NCBI RefSeq assembly: GCF_004362405.1 | Contig: NZ_SNXE01000002.1 | Coordinates: forward strand, 364,191-428,190 | Length of the DNA: 64,000 nucleotides | Origin: Roseateles asaccharophilus | GTDB taxonomy: Bacteria; Pseudomonadota; Gammaproteobacteria; Burkholderiales; Burkholderiaceae_C | Direction: 5' to 3' | In this document: positions 30,587-39,027 of the stretch, in pieces | Position numbering within the stretch: position 1 is the first letter of the stretch | How the letters are laid out: each line of letters starts with the position of its first letter | The notes under the pieces: model-generated | Databases searched by the model: none | What the model saw: only the letters and a program-made list of their open reading frames with translations | What the model was told of the DNA's origin: nothing | Made by a program: the position numbers and the translations under genes

Positions 30587-32203
30587 ATGAGAGCCGACGG
30601 CGCGCGCGAGGGCTTGCGCCAGGCCATGGCCTGGCTGCACACCTGGGTGGGCCTGCTGCTGGGCTGGTTGCTGTTTGCGATCTTCCTGACCGGCAGCCTG
30701 GCCTTCTTCAAGCATGAGCTCAACCACTGGAGCCGGCCCGAGCTGCTGGGCCATGGGCCGGCCGCGCCTCTGGATGCGGCCCAGCTGGCCCAGGCCGAGG
30801 CGCGGCTGCACGAGGCCGCGCCGGGCGCGCAGAGCTGGCGCCTTACCGCCGCGGACGAGCGCCGGCCCCTGGTCCAGCTGGGCTGGCGCGAGGCCGCGGC
30901 TGCGGGCCAGCGCGCGCGCTTAGAGCAGCGCTGGCTGGACCCGGCCAGCGGCCAGCTGCTCAAGCCACGCGAGAGCTTCGGCATCGGCGAGTTCTTCTAC
31001 CGCTTCCACTTCGAGTTGCGCTCGGCCCAGCAAAGCCGCTGGATCACCGAGGGGCGTTGGCTGGTGGGCCTGGCCACACTTTTCATGTTCGTGGCCCTGA
31101 TCAGCGGCGTGATCACGCACCGGCGCATCTTCAAGGACTTCTTCACCTTCAGGCCTCGAGCCAAGGCTGCGCAGCGCGCCTGGCTGGATGCCCACAATGT
31201 GAGCGGCGTGCTGGTGCTGCCCTTCTACTTCTTGATCACTTTCAGCGGGCTGATGATCATGCACACGCTCTACATGCCGGCCGGTATCGCCGCCGTCTAC
31301 GGCCTCAAGGGCGGCAGCTACTTCAACGAACTTGCCGGCGACCCGCTGCCGCGCGGGCGCGGCTTCAATGCGGCGGCGGGGGAGGGCCAGGCCTTGCCCC
31401 GGCTGGGCCAGGCGCGCTGGGAGGCTCTGCTAGCCGAGGTGCGGCGCGAATGGCCCGCCGGGCCGCGCAGCCGCATCGAGGGCGTGGCCCTGCTGCGCGA
31501 GGGTGGCCAGACCCTGGTGGAGTTCAGCCGCCACGAGGGCGACCGCCTGCAGTACCGCAGCCCGCGCCTGATCTTCGAGGCCGAGAGCGGCCGCCGCCTG
31601 CATCTGGCCGATACCGCCGCGCCCGCCGCCCGGACCTATGGCGTGCTCTACGGTCTGCACATGGCGCGCTTCGCCGATTGGCCGCTGCGCTGGCTGCTAT
31701 TCGGTCTGGGCCTGCTGGGCTGCGCCATGATCGCCACCGGCCTGCTGCTGTGGAGCGTCAAGCGTGCGGCCGAGGATGATCGCCGCGGTCTGGCCCGACC
31801 CCTGGGGCGCCGTTTGGTGGACACGCTCAATCTGGCCGCTATCGCCGGCCTGCCCCTGGCCATGGCCGCGCTCTTCTATGCCAACCGCCTGCTGCCCCTG
31901 GATCTGGCGCAGCGACCCGATGCGGAACTCCAGGTCTTTTATGCGGCCTGGGGCCTGAGCCTGCTGCTGGCAGCCGCCTGGCCAGGCCGGCGCGGCTGGC
32001 GCGCGCTCTTCGGCCTGGCGGGTCTGGGCTTTGCCGGTCTGGCCCTGCTGCTTGCCGGACCCTGGCCCATGCAACTGGCTCTGGGCGTGGCGGCGCTGGT
32101 GCTGCTGGGCCTGGCCTGGCGCTGCGGGCCGCGGCGTGGGGCCGTGAGCAGCCCGGCGCCGACCGCAAGCGCATCCCTGGTCACTGCCGGGCAGGGGGAC
32201 TGA
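30587..32203 (+). CDS. PepSY-associated membrane protein, probable siderophore-iron reductase
   Basis: A 538-residue inner-membrane protein of the PepSY_TM family, with an N-terminal signature MAWLHTWVGLLLGWLLFAIF. A periplasmic part follows, then HNVSGVLVLPFYFLITFSGL and several C-terminal hydrophobic segments (about 370-525). Histidines in the first and central segments (LHTW, DAHNVSG) are candidate heme ligands. The start lies 2 bases after the receptor stop, and DUF3325 follows 3 bases after its own stop. Some PepSY proteins beside siderophore receptors reduce ferric siderophores (FoxB is one example). That role is inferred here. Confidence 0.88.
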   Translation: MRADGAREGLRQAMAWLHTWVGLLLGWLLFAIFLTGSLAFFKHELNHWSRPELLGHGPAAPLDAAQLAQAEARLHEAAPGAQSWRLTAADERRPLVQLGWREAAAAGQRARLEQRWLDPASGQLLKPRESFGIGEFFYRFHFELRSAQQSRWITEGRWLVGLATLFMFVALISGVITHRRIFKDFFTFRPRAKAAQRAWLDAHNVSGVLVLPFYFLITFSGLMIMHTLYMPAGIAAVYGLKGGSYFNELAGDPLPRGRGFNAAAGEGQALPRLGQARWEALLAEVRREWPAGPRSRIEGVALLREGGQTLVEFSRHEGDRLQYRSPRLIFEAESGRRLHLADTAAPAARTYGVLYGLHMARFADWPLRWLLFGLGLLGCAMIATGLLLWSVKRAAEDDRRGLARPLGRRLVDTLNLAAIAGLPLAMAALFYANRLLPLDLAQRPDAELQVFYAAWGLSLLLAAAWPGRRGWRALFGLAGLGFAGLALLLAGPWPMQLALGVAALVLLGLAWRCGPRRGAVSSPAPTASASLVTAGQGD

Positions 32204-32206
32204 GCC

Positions 32207-32542
32207 ATGGCGTTTGCGCATCAAGTGCTGTGCAGCCTGCTGGGCTTTGCCTTGCTGTGCCTGGCCATGGATAGGCATCATGAGGACGCATTTGGCCGGG
32301 CGCCCAGCCGGCGGCGCCAGCAGGGCCTGCGCGCCCTGGCGGTGCTGGCCGGGCTGGCATCCACCTGGACCCTCTGGGGGCGGGCGGACTGGGGCCTGGC
32401 CTGGGCCGGTTGGAGCGCCCAGCTGTCCCTGGGCGCCTTGCCCGTGGTGGCCGTGGCCACCTGGCGCGCCCGCTGGCTGCCCGCTGCCAGCCTGTGCGCG
32501 GCGGCGACGGCCTTCTTGCTGAGCCTGGGGCGCTGGGGCTAA
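32207..32542 (+). CDS. DUF3325 membrane protein
   Basis: A 111-residue inner-membrane protein with about three hydrophobic segments. The beginning MAFAHQVLCSLLGFALLCLA is followed by MDRHHEDAF, with a histidine pair, and the end is rich in Ala, Leu and Trp. This size and position after a PepSY gene fit DUF3325. It closes the iron cluster. The 171 bases after it hold the upstream region of the first binding-protein gene. Function is unknown. Confidence 0.82.
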   Translation: MAFAHQVLCSLLGFALLCLAMDRHHEDAFGRAPSRRRQQGLRALAVLAGLASTWTLWGRADWGLAWAGWSAQLSLGALPVVAVATWRARWLPAASLCAAATAFLLSLGRWG

Positions 32543-32636
32543 GCTCGGAGCACCACACCCGCGGCGTTGCTCGGCCGCCACGGCTGGGCGGCCCGGGGCG
32601 CCGTGCCAGCCCGGGACCTGGGCCGGCACCGGGCAT

Positions 32637-32696
32637 TTGCTCACACCCGGGCATGGGCGTACAGCGCCCGCGGGCCAGGCTTTGCCACAATCCGCG
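32637..32696 (+). repeat. Duplicated upstream region, copy 1
   Basis: TTGCTCACA (32637-32645) and GCCACAATCCGCG (32684-32696) recur at almost the same spacing (47 versus 48 bases) before the second paralogous binding-protein gene. CACAAT could be part of a promoter -10 element. The conservation suggests the duplication included the promoter. Confidence 0.6.
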
Positions 32697-32713
32697 GTCA
32701 GGACAGACCTTTC

Positions 32714-33850
32714 ATGAGCCCAATCCCCATGCCCTCTTTGCCCCTCAAGCTGCTGGGCGCCGTGCTGGCGCTGAGCGCCTGGACCCTGCCGGCCCTGGCC
32801 CAGATCAAGATCGGCCAGACGGCCGGCTTCAGCGGCCCGGTGGCTGCCGGGGTCAAGGAGACCAGCGAGGGCGCGCGCCTCTACCTGGACGCCGTCAATG
32901 CCCAGGGCGGCGTGGGCGGGCAGAAGATCGAGCTGATCACTCTAGACGACAAGTTCGATCCCGAGCTCAGCGCGGCCAACGCCAAACAGCTGATCGAGCA
33001 ACGCGGTGTGCTGGCGCTTTTTCTGAGCCGCGGCACGCCCCAGACCGAGGCCTTGTTCCCCTTGCTGGCCCAGCACAAGCTGGCCCTTGTTGCGCCGTCC
33101 AGCGGCGCCATGCTGCTGCACAAGCCGGTGAACCCCTATGTGTTCAATGTGCGCGCGACCTACCAGCGTGAAGCCGAGCAGGCCGTGCAGCATCTGGTCA
33201 GCCGGGGCGTTCAGCGCCTGGCCCTGGTGCAGGTGGATGACAGCTTTGGCGACGATGGCGCGGCCGGCGTGCTGCACGGCCTGCAGGTCGCCAAGCTCAA
33301 GCCCAGCGTGCACCTGAAGTACCCCCGCACCCAGCCCCAGCTGGCCCCGCTGATGAAGCAGGTGGCCCAGGCCGATGCCCAGGCCCTGATCTTCATCGGT
33401 GCGGCCGAGCAGGTGGCCGAAGGCACCCAGGCCCTGCGCGCCGCGGGCTCAACGGCCCAACTGCTGACCCTGTCCAACAATGCCACGGCCGGCTTCATCC
33501 GCCTGATGGGCGCCCAGGCCCGCGGCGTGATCGTGAGTCAGGCCTTCCCGGCCGAGCGCTCCATCAGTCTGGCCCTGGTGCGCGAGGCCCAGGCCCTGGC
33601 CAAGGCCCGCAAGCAGGAGCTCTCGCCCGGCATGCTCGAAGGCTTTACCGCCGCCAAGGTGCTGGTGGAGGGGCTGAGAAAGGCGGCCAAGGACAAGGCC
33701 CTGGACCGCGCCGGCCTTGTTCGTGCGCTGGACAGTCTGGGCAAGCTGGACCTGGGCGGGCTGGAGCTGGGCTACAGCCCGGCCGACCACACGGGCCTGG
33801 ACTACGCCGACATGGCCATCATCGGACCCGACGGCAAGTTCTGGCGCTGA
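32714..33850 (+). CDS. Branched-chain-type ABC substrate-binding protein, copy 1
   Basis: A 378-residue periplasmic binding protein of the Leu/Ile/Val receptor family. The signal peptide runs to about residue 30 (WTLPALA), and the mature part begins QIKIGQTAGFSGPVAAGVKE. The two-lobed fold is indicated by LYLDAVNAQGGVGGQKIELI, LVQVDDSFGDDGAAGVLHGL and TLSNNATAGFI. It is closely similar to the next gene along its whole length. No permease or ATPase gene is nearby, so it either shares a distant transporter or is a sensory receptor. The ligand is unknown. Confidence 0.88.
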   Translation: MSPIPMPSLPLKLLGAVLALSAWTLPALAQIKIGQTAGFSGPVAAGVKETSEGARLYLDAVNAQGGVGGQKIELITLDDKFDPELSAANAKQLIEQRGVLALFLSRGTPQTEALFPLLAQHKLALVAPSSGAMLLHKPVNPYVFNVRATYQREAEQAVQHLVSRGVQRLALVQVDDSFGDDGAAGVLHGLQVAKLKPSVHLKYPRTQPQLAPLMKQVAQADAQALIFIGAAEQVAEGTQALRAAGSTAQLLTLSNNATAGFIRLMGAQARGVIVSQAFPAERSISLALVREAQALAKARKQELSPGMLEGFTAAKVLVEGLRKAAKDKALDRAGLVRALDSLGKLDLGGLELGYSPADHTGLDYADMAIIGPDGKFWR

Positions 33851-33891
33851 GCCCCGGTGCCCGAGCCGGGCGCGGGGCGCAGGGCGGACAA

Positions 33892-33952
33892 TTGCTCACA
33901 ACTTGCCGGTCTGCGTCAAGGCTGCCATGCTGGCGCGCGGCCACAATCCGCG
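33892..33952 (+). repeat. Duplicated upstream region, copy 2
   Basis: TTGCTCACA (33892-33900) and GCCACAATCCGCG (33940-33952) repeat the elements before the first paralogue, at 48 instead of 47 bases. The sequence between them has diverged more than the elements themselves. Confidence 0.6.
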
Positions 33953-33969
33953 CCGGAGGTGACACCACG

Positions 33970-35082
33970 ATGCAAACCATCATCAAGCAGACCCTGCTGG
34001 CGGCCGCGCTGGCTCTGAGCCTACCCGTCTGTGCCCAGATCAAGATCGGCCAGACGGCCGGCTTCACCGGCCCGGTGGCCGCCGGGGTCAAGGAAATTAC
34101 CGAGGGCGCGCGCCTGTACCTGGATGCGGTCAACGCCCAGGGCGGCGTGGCTGGCCAGAAGATCGAGCTGGTCTCGCTGGACGACAAGTTCGACCCCAAG
34201 CTCAGCGCGCCCAATGCCAAGCAGCTGATCGACCAGGGCGTGCTCGCCCTGTTCCTGACCCGCGGCACACCGCAGAGCCAGGCCATCCTGCCCCTGCTGG
34301 CCGAGCACAAGCTGGCCCTGGTGGCGCCCTCGACCGGCGCCATGCTGCTGCACAAGCCCGTGAACCCCTATGTGTTCAATGTGCGCGCCACCTACCAGCG
34401 TGAGGCCGAGCGTGCCGTGCTGCACCTGGCCGGCATGGGTGTGAAGCGCATCGGCCTGGTCCAGGTGGACGACAGCTTTGGCGAGGACGGTGCGGCCGGC
34501 GCCCTGCGCGGCCTGGAGGCCTCCAAGCTCAAGCCCGTGGCGCATCTCAAATACCCGCGCGCCAACCCCGGCCTGGCCCCGCTGATGAAGCAGATGGCCC
34601 AGGCCGATGCGCAGGCCCTGATCTTCATCGGCGCGGCCGAGGCGGTGGCCGAGGGCGTGGAGGCCCTGCGCGCCGCTGGCTCCAATGCCCAGCTGGTGAC
34701 CCTGTCCAACAATGCCTCGGCCGGCTTCATCAAGCTGCTCAAGGGCCAGGCCCGCGGCGTGGTGGTGAGCCAGGTCTTCCCCTCGGAGCGCTCGCTGAAC
34801 CTGCCCCTGGTGCGTGAGGCCCAGGCCCTGGCCAAGGCCCGTCAGATGGAGCTGACGCCGGCGGGCCTTGAGGGCTTTACCGCCGCCAAGGTGCTGGTGG
34901 AAGGGCTCAAGCGCGCCGCCAAGGACAAGGATCTCAGCCGAGCCGGCCTGCTGCGGGCCCTGGACAGCATGAGCAAGTTCGATCTCGGCGGCCTGGAGCT
35001 GAACTTCAGCCCCAGTGACCACACGGGCATGGACTATGCCGATGTGTCCATCATCGGGCCGGACGGCAAGTTCTGGCGCTGA
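33970..35082 (+). CDS. Branched-chain-type ABC substrate-binding protein, copy 2
   Basis: A 370-residue paralogue of the preceding gene. The signal peptide is about residues 1-22 (LSLPVCA), with mature start QIKIGQTAGFTGPVAAGVKE. The sequence is nearly collinear with copy 1 (LVQVDDSFGEDGAAGALRGL, TLSNNASAGFIKLLKGQARG), and the C-terminal DYADVSIIGPDGKFWR is also kept. GGAGGT precedes the ATG. Tandem duplication is the simplest explanation. Differences cluster in surface stretches rather than at the shared SNNAxAGF region, so ligand preference may differ only slightly. Confidence 0.88.
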   Translation: MQTIIKQTLLAAALALSLPVCAQIKIGQTAGFTGPVAAGVKEITEGARLYLDAVNAQGGVAGQKIELVSLDDKFDPKLSAPNAKQLIDQGVLALFLTRGTPQSQAILPLLAEHKLALVAPSTGAMLLHKPVNPYVFNVRATYQREAERAVLHLAGMGVKRIGLVQVDDSFGEDGAAGALRGLEASKLKPVAHLKYPRANPGLAPLMKQMAQADAQALIFIGAAEAVAEGVEALRAAGSNAQLVTLSNNASAGFIKLLKGQARGVVVSQVFPSERSLNLPLVREAQALAKARQMELTPAGLEGFTAAKVLVEGLKRAAKDKDLSRAGLLRALDSMSKFDLGGLELNFSPSDHTGMDYADVSIIGPDGKFWR

Positions 35083-35100
35083 TTCAGTCAGGCCCACACC

Positions 35101-35130
35101 AAAACGCCGCAGCCTGGGTCGCGGCGTTTT
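35101..35130. terminator. Bidirectional terminator between binding protein and pilin operon
   Basis: AAAACGCCGC-N10-GCGGCGTTTT is a perfect 10-bp stem with T-runs on both strands. It lies between the convergent ends of the second binding-protein gene and the minor pilin operon. Confidence 0.9.
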
Positions 35131-35133
35131 CCT

Positions 35134-36987
35134 TTAGCGGTAGCGCGCCCAGAGCAGGCGGCTGCTGGCGGGGGCACCACCTCCGCTGGGGTTCTCACCC
35201 GGCTTGAAGCTGCCAGGCAGATTGCGCAGGTCGATGGTGGTGCTGGCGCCGAAGCTGCTGCCGCCGGACTGGGTGCCCAGTCGGGCCGCCACCACATGGC
35301 CATGCACCACGGTGCTGCCGCCCGTGATCAGCACATCGCCGGCCAGCACATCACCGTAGACATGGTTGGCTGCGCTCAGGTCGATGCGCCCGCCGCTGTA
35401 GACGCCGCCCACACTGCCACCCGCGGCAAAGGCGATATTGCCCGCAGGCTGGGGCTTGATCTCGGCCGAGCCCGCCGGGCAGTAGGCCAGGGGCCGCAGG
35501 CCCGGGAACTGGCTGTTGCTGCAGACCTTGGCAAAGCCCGCATAGTTCAGCGCCTCGGTCACGTTGTTGCCCGCGGTGATGATGTTGCCCGTGGCAATGA
35601 AGCTGTTGGCATAGCTGCCCTGACCGGCGCTGAGATTGCCCTTGAACCAGGCGACGCCGGGCGCCATGCTCAGGCCCGCCAGCACCCAGGTCTGGGTGGC
35701 GGGCTGATAGCTCAGGCAGCTGTTGTACTCGGAAAAGCCGGCGCAGATCTTGGCCAGGCAGCTGGCGGCGCTGTAGCTGCTGCTGGTGCACAGCCAGTCC
35801 TGCTTGTCGCCCTGGCCGGTGAGGAAGTAGCGCCCGTCGGGCAGGCCCTGGACCTGGCTGACCTCGACCACGGTGCGGTTCTGGGCATCGCGCTCGAAGC
35901 GGTAGTTGGCGGCGCTGCGGTACTCGTAGGCATCGATGCGGGGCTGGCTGATGGTCTGTGGTGTGAGCGGCTTGATGTCCACCACCAGACCGGCCTGACG
36001 CTGCATCTTCACCTGTGTGTTCCAGCCCGGCACGCTGAGGGTCTGGCCGTAGAAACCGCTGGCCACCGCCCCGTTGCTGCCCTCGCTATAGCTGCGCTCG
36101 ACCAGGGCCTGGCCGCTGATCTGGGCATTGCTGGCCGTGGCACTGCCACGGGTTTTGAGCTGGCCCAGCTTGGCCGAGCCCAGCTGCGCATCCCCGATGG
36201 CGGCCACCGACACCAGCTCATTGCTCTCCAGCTTGACCCGCCCGTTGGCCGTGAGGCTGCCGGCCTTGACGCCGCCGCTGAGCGTGATGTCCTGCATGGC
36301 ATTGAGCACGCTGTAGCTGCCACTCCCGCTGAGTGCGATGCTGCCCTCGGAGAACACCGTGTTGATGCTGGTGGATCCGCCCAGGGTGATGTTGCCGCTG
36401 GCGTAGAGCTCATGGATGCCGGCCAGACTGCCGGCGCCGCTGACCCGTCCATCCACTACCATGCGCGCCTTCTCATCGCCCAGCAGCTTGAGATCGCCGG
36501 AGAGATCGAGATTGCCCTTGATATTGATGGGCAGCTTGCCCCCCGAGCCACCGCCGCCGGCTTGGCCGTTGGCGCAGTACACCAGGCCTAGCAGGGCTTG
36601 CGCACCACCGCTGGAGCCGGCGATCTCGCTGGCGATGCGGGTGCCGCCCTCGCAGTCGGCATGACTCGGGTCGACGCGGCTGATGCGGGCGCCGACACCG
36701 TCCAAGCCCTGGAAGTTCACGGCGCCGAGCTCCAGCTTGGCGGCCTCGCTGGCCCCCAGGGGATAGAGGTACTGGCGCAAGGCCTCGGCCCCGCTCCAGG
36801 CCTTGAGCTGGGCTTGGGTCTGGGCATGGACGGTGCGTGACTGCGACTGGGAGGCCCGCAGATGGGCGGCGGCGGCCAGCACCAGGGCGCTCAGTCCCAG
36901 GCCCAGCAGCATCATGAAAACCACCGAGGACACGCCGCGCTGAGGGCGGGAGGGCGCGGTGGGGCGAGGTGTCGGGGCCATGATCAT
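35134..36987 (-). CDS. PilX-like minor pilin with a long repetitive (beta-solenoid-like) body
   Basis: A 617-residue protein, last of the pilin operon. Residues 17-75 form a PilX-type N-terminus (RGVSSVVFMMLLGLGLSALV, then AWSGAEALRQYL). PilX proteins are usually 150-250 residues. Here about 150-310 is a run of short glycine/serine-rich repeats (INIKGNLDLSGDLKLLG, LYASGNITLGGSTSIN, VFSEGSIALSGSGSYSVLNA). A similar stretch occurs at the C-terminus (YGDVLAGDVLITGGSTVVHG). This resembles polymer-forming or adhesin beta-helices. The start overlaps the pilW-like stop (ATGA). A tip adhesin role in type IV pili is plausible but inferred. Confidence 0.78.
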   Translation of the reverse strand: MIMAPTPRPTAPSRPQRGVSSVVFMMLLGLGLSALVLAAAAHLRASQSQSRTVHAQTQAQLKAWSGAEALRQYLYPLGASEAAKLELGAVNFQGLDGVGARISRVDPSHADCEGGTRIASEIAGSSGGAQALLGLVYCANGQAGGGGSGGKLPINIKGNLDLSGDLKLLGDEKARMVVDGRVSGAGSLAGIHELYASGNITLGGSTSINTVFSEGSIALSGSGSYSVLNAMQDITLSGGVKAGSLTANGRVKLESNELVSVAAIGDAQLGSAKLGQLKTRGSATASNAQISGQALVERSYSEGSNGAVASGFYGQTLSVPGWNTQVKMQRQAGLVVDIKPLTPQTISQPRIDAYEYRSAANYRFERDAQNRTVVEVSQVQGLPDGRYFLTGQGDKQDWLCTSSSYSAASCLAKICAGFSEYNSCLSYQPATQTWVLAGLSMAPGVAWFKGNLSAGQGSYANSFIATGNIITAGNNVTEALNYAGFAKVCSNSQFPGLRPLAYCPAGSAEIKPQPAGNIAFAAGGSVGGVYSGGRIDLSAANHVYGDVLAGDVLITGGSTVVHGHVVAARLGTQSGGSSFGASTTIDLRNLPGSFKPGENPSGGGAPASSRLLWARYR

Positions 36988-37697
36988 TCGCTCAGGTTGG
37001 ACAGGCAGGAGGTGTAGCGGTTGCGGCTGCCCGCCACGCTGCCGACATAGGCCAGCCCGACTTCCACCGCCGCGCTCGGCGCCGGGCGTCCCGTCATGGC
37101 CTGGGGCAGGGCGCCATAGGGCCAGCAGCCGGCATTGCGGCGCACATCCAGGGCGACCGGGTCGGCCAGCAGCTCGGCGGCCACCAGGCTGCGCCGCTGC
37201 CATTCCAGCTGCTGCCAGCGCGTGGCCAGCGGCTGACAGTTGCCCTGTACCCGCAGCAGCACCAGGGCCCGGCTGACGGGATCGGCGTACAGACCCTGGC
37301 AGACCTGGCGGGCCGGATCGGCCGAGAGCTCGGGATTGCTGGCCCAGAGCAGGGCATTGCCCGGGCTGGCGGCATTGCCCAGCACCACGGGGCGGCCTTC
37401 CAGGCGGGCGCCGTCCAGACGCGCATCGCGCAGCAGCAGCAGATGCTCTGTGGCATTGGGCTTGCTCAGGCCGAAGCCGGCCTCCTGCAGCAGCATCTGC
37501 GCACTCAGCAGGCCGGAGGCCAGCTGACCGTCGATGCGGCTGGCCGCCACCATGCCTTGCGGGCCGCTGGTCTGTTGCACCGCGGTCTTGTAGAGCGCCA
37601 GGCCGCTGATGGAGGCGATCAGGGCGATCACCATGCCCACCATCAGGGCCACCAGGCTGGCACCGCCTTGACGACGGCTTGTGGAGTGATGGCGCAT
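36984..37697 (-). CDS. PilW-like minor pilin lacking the conserved Glu5
   Basis: A 237-residue PilW-family type IV pilus assembly protein. The prepilin-like N-terminus is RRQGG|ASLVALMVGMVI: the glycine before the cleavage site is kept (Gly12). The usual Phe1 is Ala, and Glu5 is replaced by Ala17. Glu5 normally helps subunit entry into the pilus and N-methylation. The C-terminal half holds paired cysteines (NAGCWPYG, YTSCLSNLSE). It overlaps the stop of pilV by one base and the start of the pilX-like gene by four. It is thus tightly coupled. Confidence 0.8.
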   Translation of the reverse strand: MRHHSTSRRQGGASLVALMVGMVIALIASISGLALYKTAVQQTSGPQGMVAASRIDGQLASGLLSAQMLLQEAGFGLSKPNATEHLLLLRDARLDGARLEGRPVVLGNAASPGNALLWASNPELSADPARQVCQGLYADPVSRALVLLRVQGNCQPLATRWQQLEWQRRSLVAAELLADPVALDVRRNAGCWPYGALPQAMTGRPAPSAAVEVGLAYVGSVAGSRNRYTSCLSNLSE

Positions 37698-38119
37698 CAG
37701 TTCTCCAGCGTCAGGGTGCCGGGGCCCAGCAAGGTGTCGGCACTGAGCTCGTAGCGCATGTGTACCAGGGTGGTGCTGGCGCTCGGACCATTGGGAGCCT
37801 GCACGGTAACGGCACTGACCCGGCAATGTTTGTCCACCTGGCTGATGCTGATGTCGCTGCCCAGGCTCAGCGTGGCGCTGCGGCTGGCGCTGCCGCTGCT
37901 GGGGCAGCCCAGGGCCATGCCATCACGCTGCAGTTCCGCCCGCAAGCCTTGCACGGCCAGGCTTTGCGCCTTGTGGTACTTGGCGGCGACCAGGGTGCGG
38001 CCCAGGGCATGGGCCATGCCCAGGCCGACCACGCCCAGCAGCACCATGGCGACCAGGGCCTCCGTCAGGGACAGGCCGCGCTGCTGGCGGCGCCCGCGCT
38101 TGTCAGTCCAGGCTGCCAT
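37697..38119 (-). CDS. PilV-like minor pilin
   Basis: A 140-residue minor pilin. The type III signal is QQRG|LSLTEALVAMVLLGVV with Gly15 and Glu20 (position 5 of the mature pilin), as in PilV/GspI-type proteins. The mature part has a cysteine pair (ALGCPSSG, DKHCRVSA) that may form a disulfide. The ATG at 38119 is inside the end of the fimT-like gene (17-base overlap). It would be cleaved by PilD and assembled with the other minor pilins at the pilus tip. Confidence 0.82.
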   Translation of the reverse strand: MAAWTDKRGRRQQRGLSLTEALVAMVLLGVVGLGMAHALGRTLVAAKYHKAQSLAVQGLRAELQRDGMALGCPSSGSASRSATLSLGSDISISQVDKHCRVSAVTVQAPNGPSASTTLVHMRYELSADTLLGPGTLTLEN

Positions 38120-38582
38120 CCAGGCTCTCCTTGTTGCGCTGTACGCGATAGCTGAGCTCGTTGCCACAGGCGGTGTTGCCGATCTGGGTGTCGATAAGGC
38201 GGCCACTGCTGTCCATGGCCAGGCAGGCTCGATCGGCGCCGGCCAGCCGCACCGTGGCGCTGGGCTGCGCCTGAAGCCTGGCGTTCTCGCAGCTGGCCTG
38301 GGCCGGCTGGCCGCTGAGCACGCACAGCTGGCCGGGCTGGTTGAGCAGCACGGCCGCGGCCTCGCCCATGGGGCGCCCCTCGGCATTGCGCAGTGCCAGG
38401 GCCTTGAGCTCGGCCACCGCCTGGCGCAGCTGGGCCTCGGACTGGCGTACCGCCGCCTGGTCCACCCAGGCGCCCGTCAAGGCCGTGCCGACGGCGGCCA
38501 TGAGCAGGCCGATGGCCAGCACCATCATCAGCTCCACCAGGCTCAGACCGCTCTGGTGGCGGCGTGCGTACGGGCTCTGCAT
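38103..38582 (-). CDS. FimT/GspH-family minor pilin
   Basis: A 159-residue pseudopilin. The cleavage region is RRHQSG|LSLVELMMVLAIGL with Gly12 and Glu17. The GspH/FimT domain follows (LRQAVAELKALALRNAEGRP). Cysteines at PGQLCVLSG, QASCENA, DRACLAM and NTACGN could form two disulfides. The ATG at 38582 shares one base with the upstream stop (TGATG), so a GTG one codon earlier is less likely. FimT-type subunits can bind DNA in some naturally competent bacteria. That is not shown here. Confidence 0.85.
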   Translation of the reverse strand: MQSPYARRHQSGLSLVELMMVLAIGLLMAAVGTALTGAWVDQAAVRQSEAQLRQAVAELKALALRNAEGRPMGEAAAVLLNQPGQLCVLSGQPAQASCENARLQAQPSATVRLAGADRACLAMDSSGRLIDTQIGNTACGNELSYRVQRNKESLDGSLD

Positions 38583-39007
38583 CACCAGCTGCTGAAGCCG
38601 CAGGCGGCGCTGACACTGCGCCGGTTGTCATGGCTGAGGCTCAGATTGCAGCCAGACAGGCGGCCCTGTCCCTTGGCATAGAGGGTGTAGCTGCTGGCCG
38701 TGCTGACCAGGCTGTAGCTGAAATGGCTGGCCTGGGTGGGTGACCAGGCGCTGAACATGGCCGTGGTGGCAGCGGTTTCGCTGGCATTGACGGGGTAGCT
38801 CAGCTGCAGCTGGTAGCGATTTTCCAGATTCAGTGCCAGGGCCGAGAGATCGGCCGCGGCGTCCTTGGCCCGGCTGCGGTCGATCAGGCGGGCGTAGGAG
38901 GGAATGGCGATGGCCGCGAGGATGCCCGCCACGACAAGGGCGATCATCAGCTCGACCAGGGTGAAGCCTGTTTGGGCTGCAGGACCGGTAGCTTGGACTC
39001 TGTGCAT
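38582..39007 (-). CDS. pilE: PilE-like type IV pilin
   Basis: A 141-residue pilin, first gene of the operon. The short leader ends at Gly14 and the mature N-terminus is FTLVELMIALVVAGILAAIA with Glu19 as position 5. The N-terminal helix continues IPSYARLIDRSRAKDAAADL. A C-terminal disulfide is likely between SGCNLSL and SAACGFSSW. Size and context fit the PilE minor pilins encoded with fimT-pilV-pilW-pilX rather than a major pilin. No pilY1 gene follows in this window. The upstream region is an AT-rich island with inverted repeats. Confidence 0.87.
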   Translation of the reverse strand: MHRVQATGPAAQTGFTLVELMIALVVAGILAAIAIPSYARLIDRSRAKDAAADLSALALNLENRYQLQLSYPVNASETAATTAMFSAWSPTQASHFSYSLVSTASSYTLYAKGQGRLSGCNLSLSHDNRRSVSAACGFSSW

Positions 39008-39027
39008 GGGTTCCCCAGGGATGAAAA

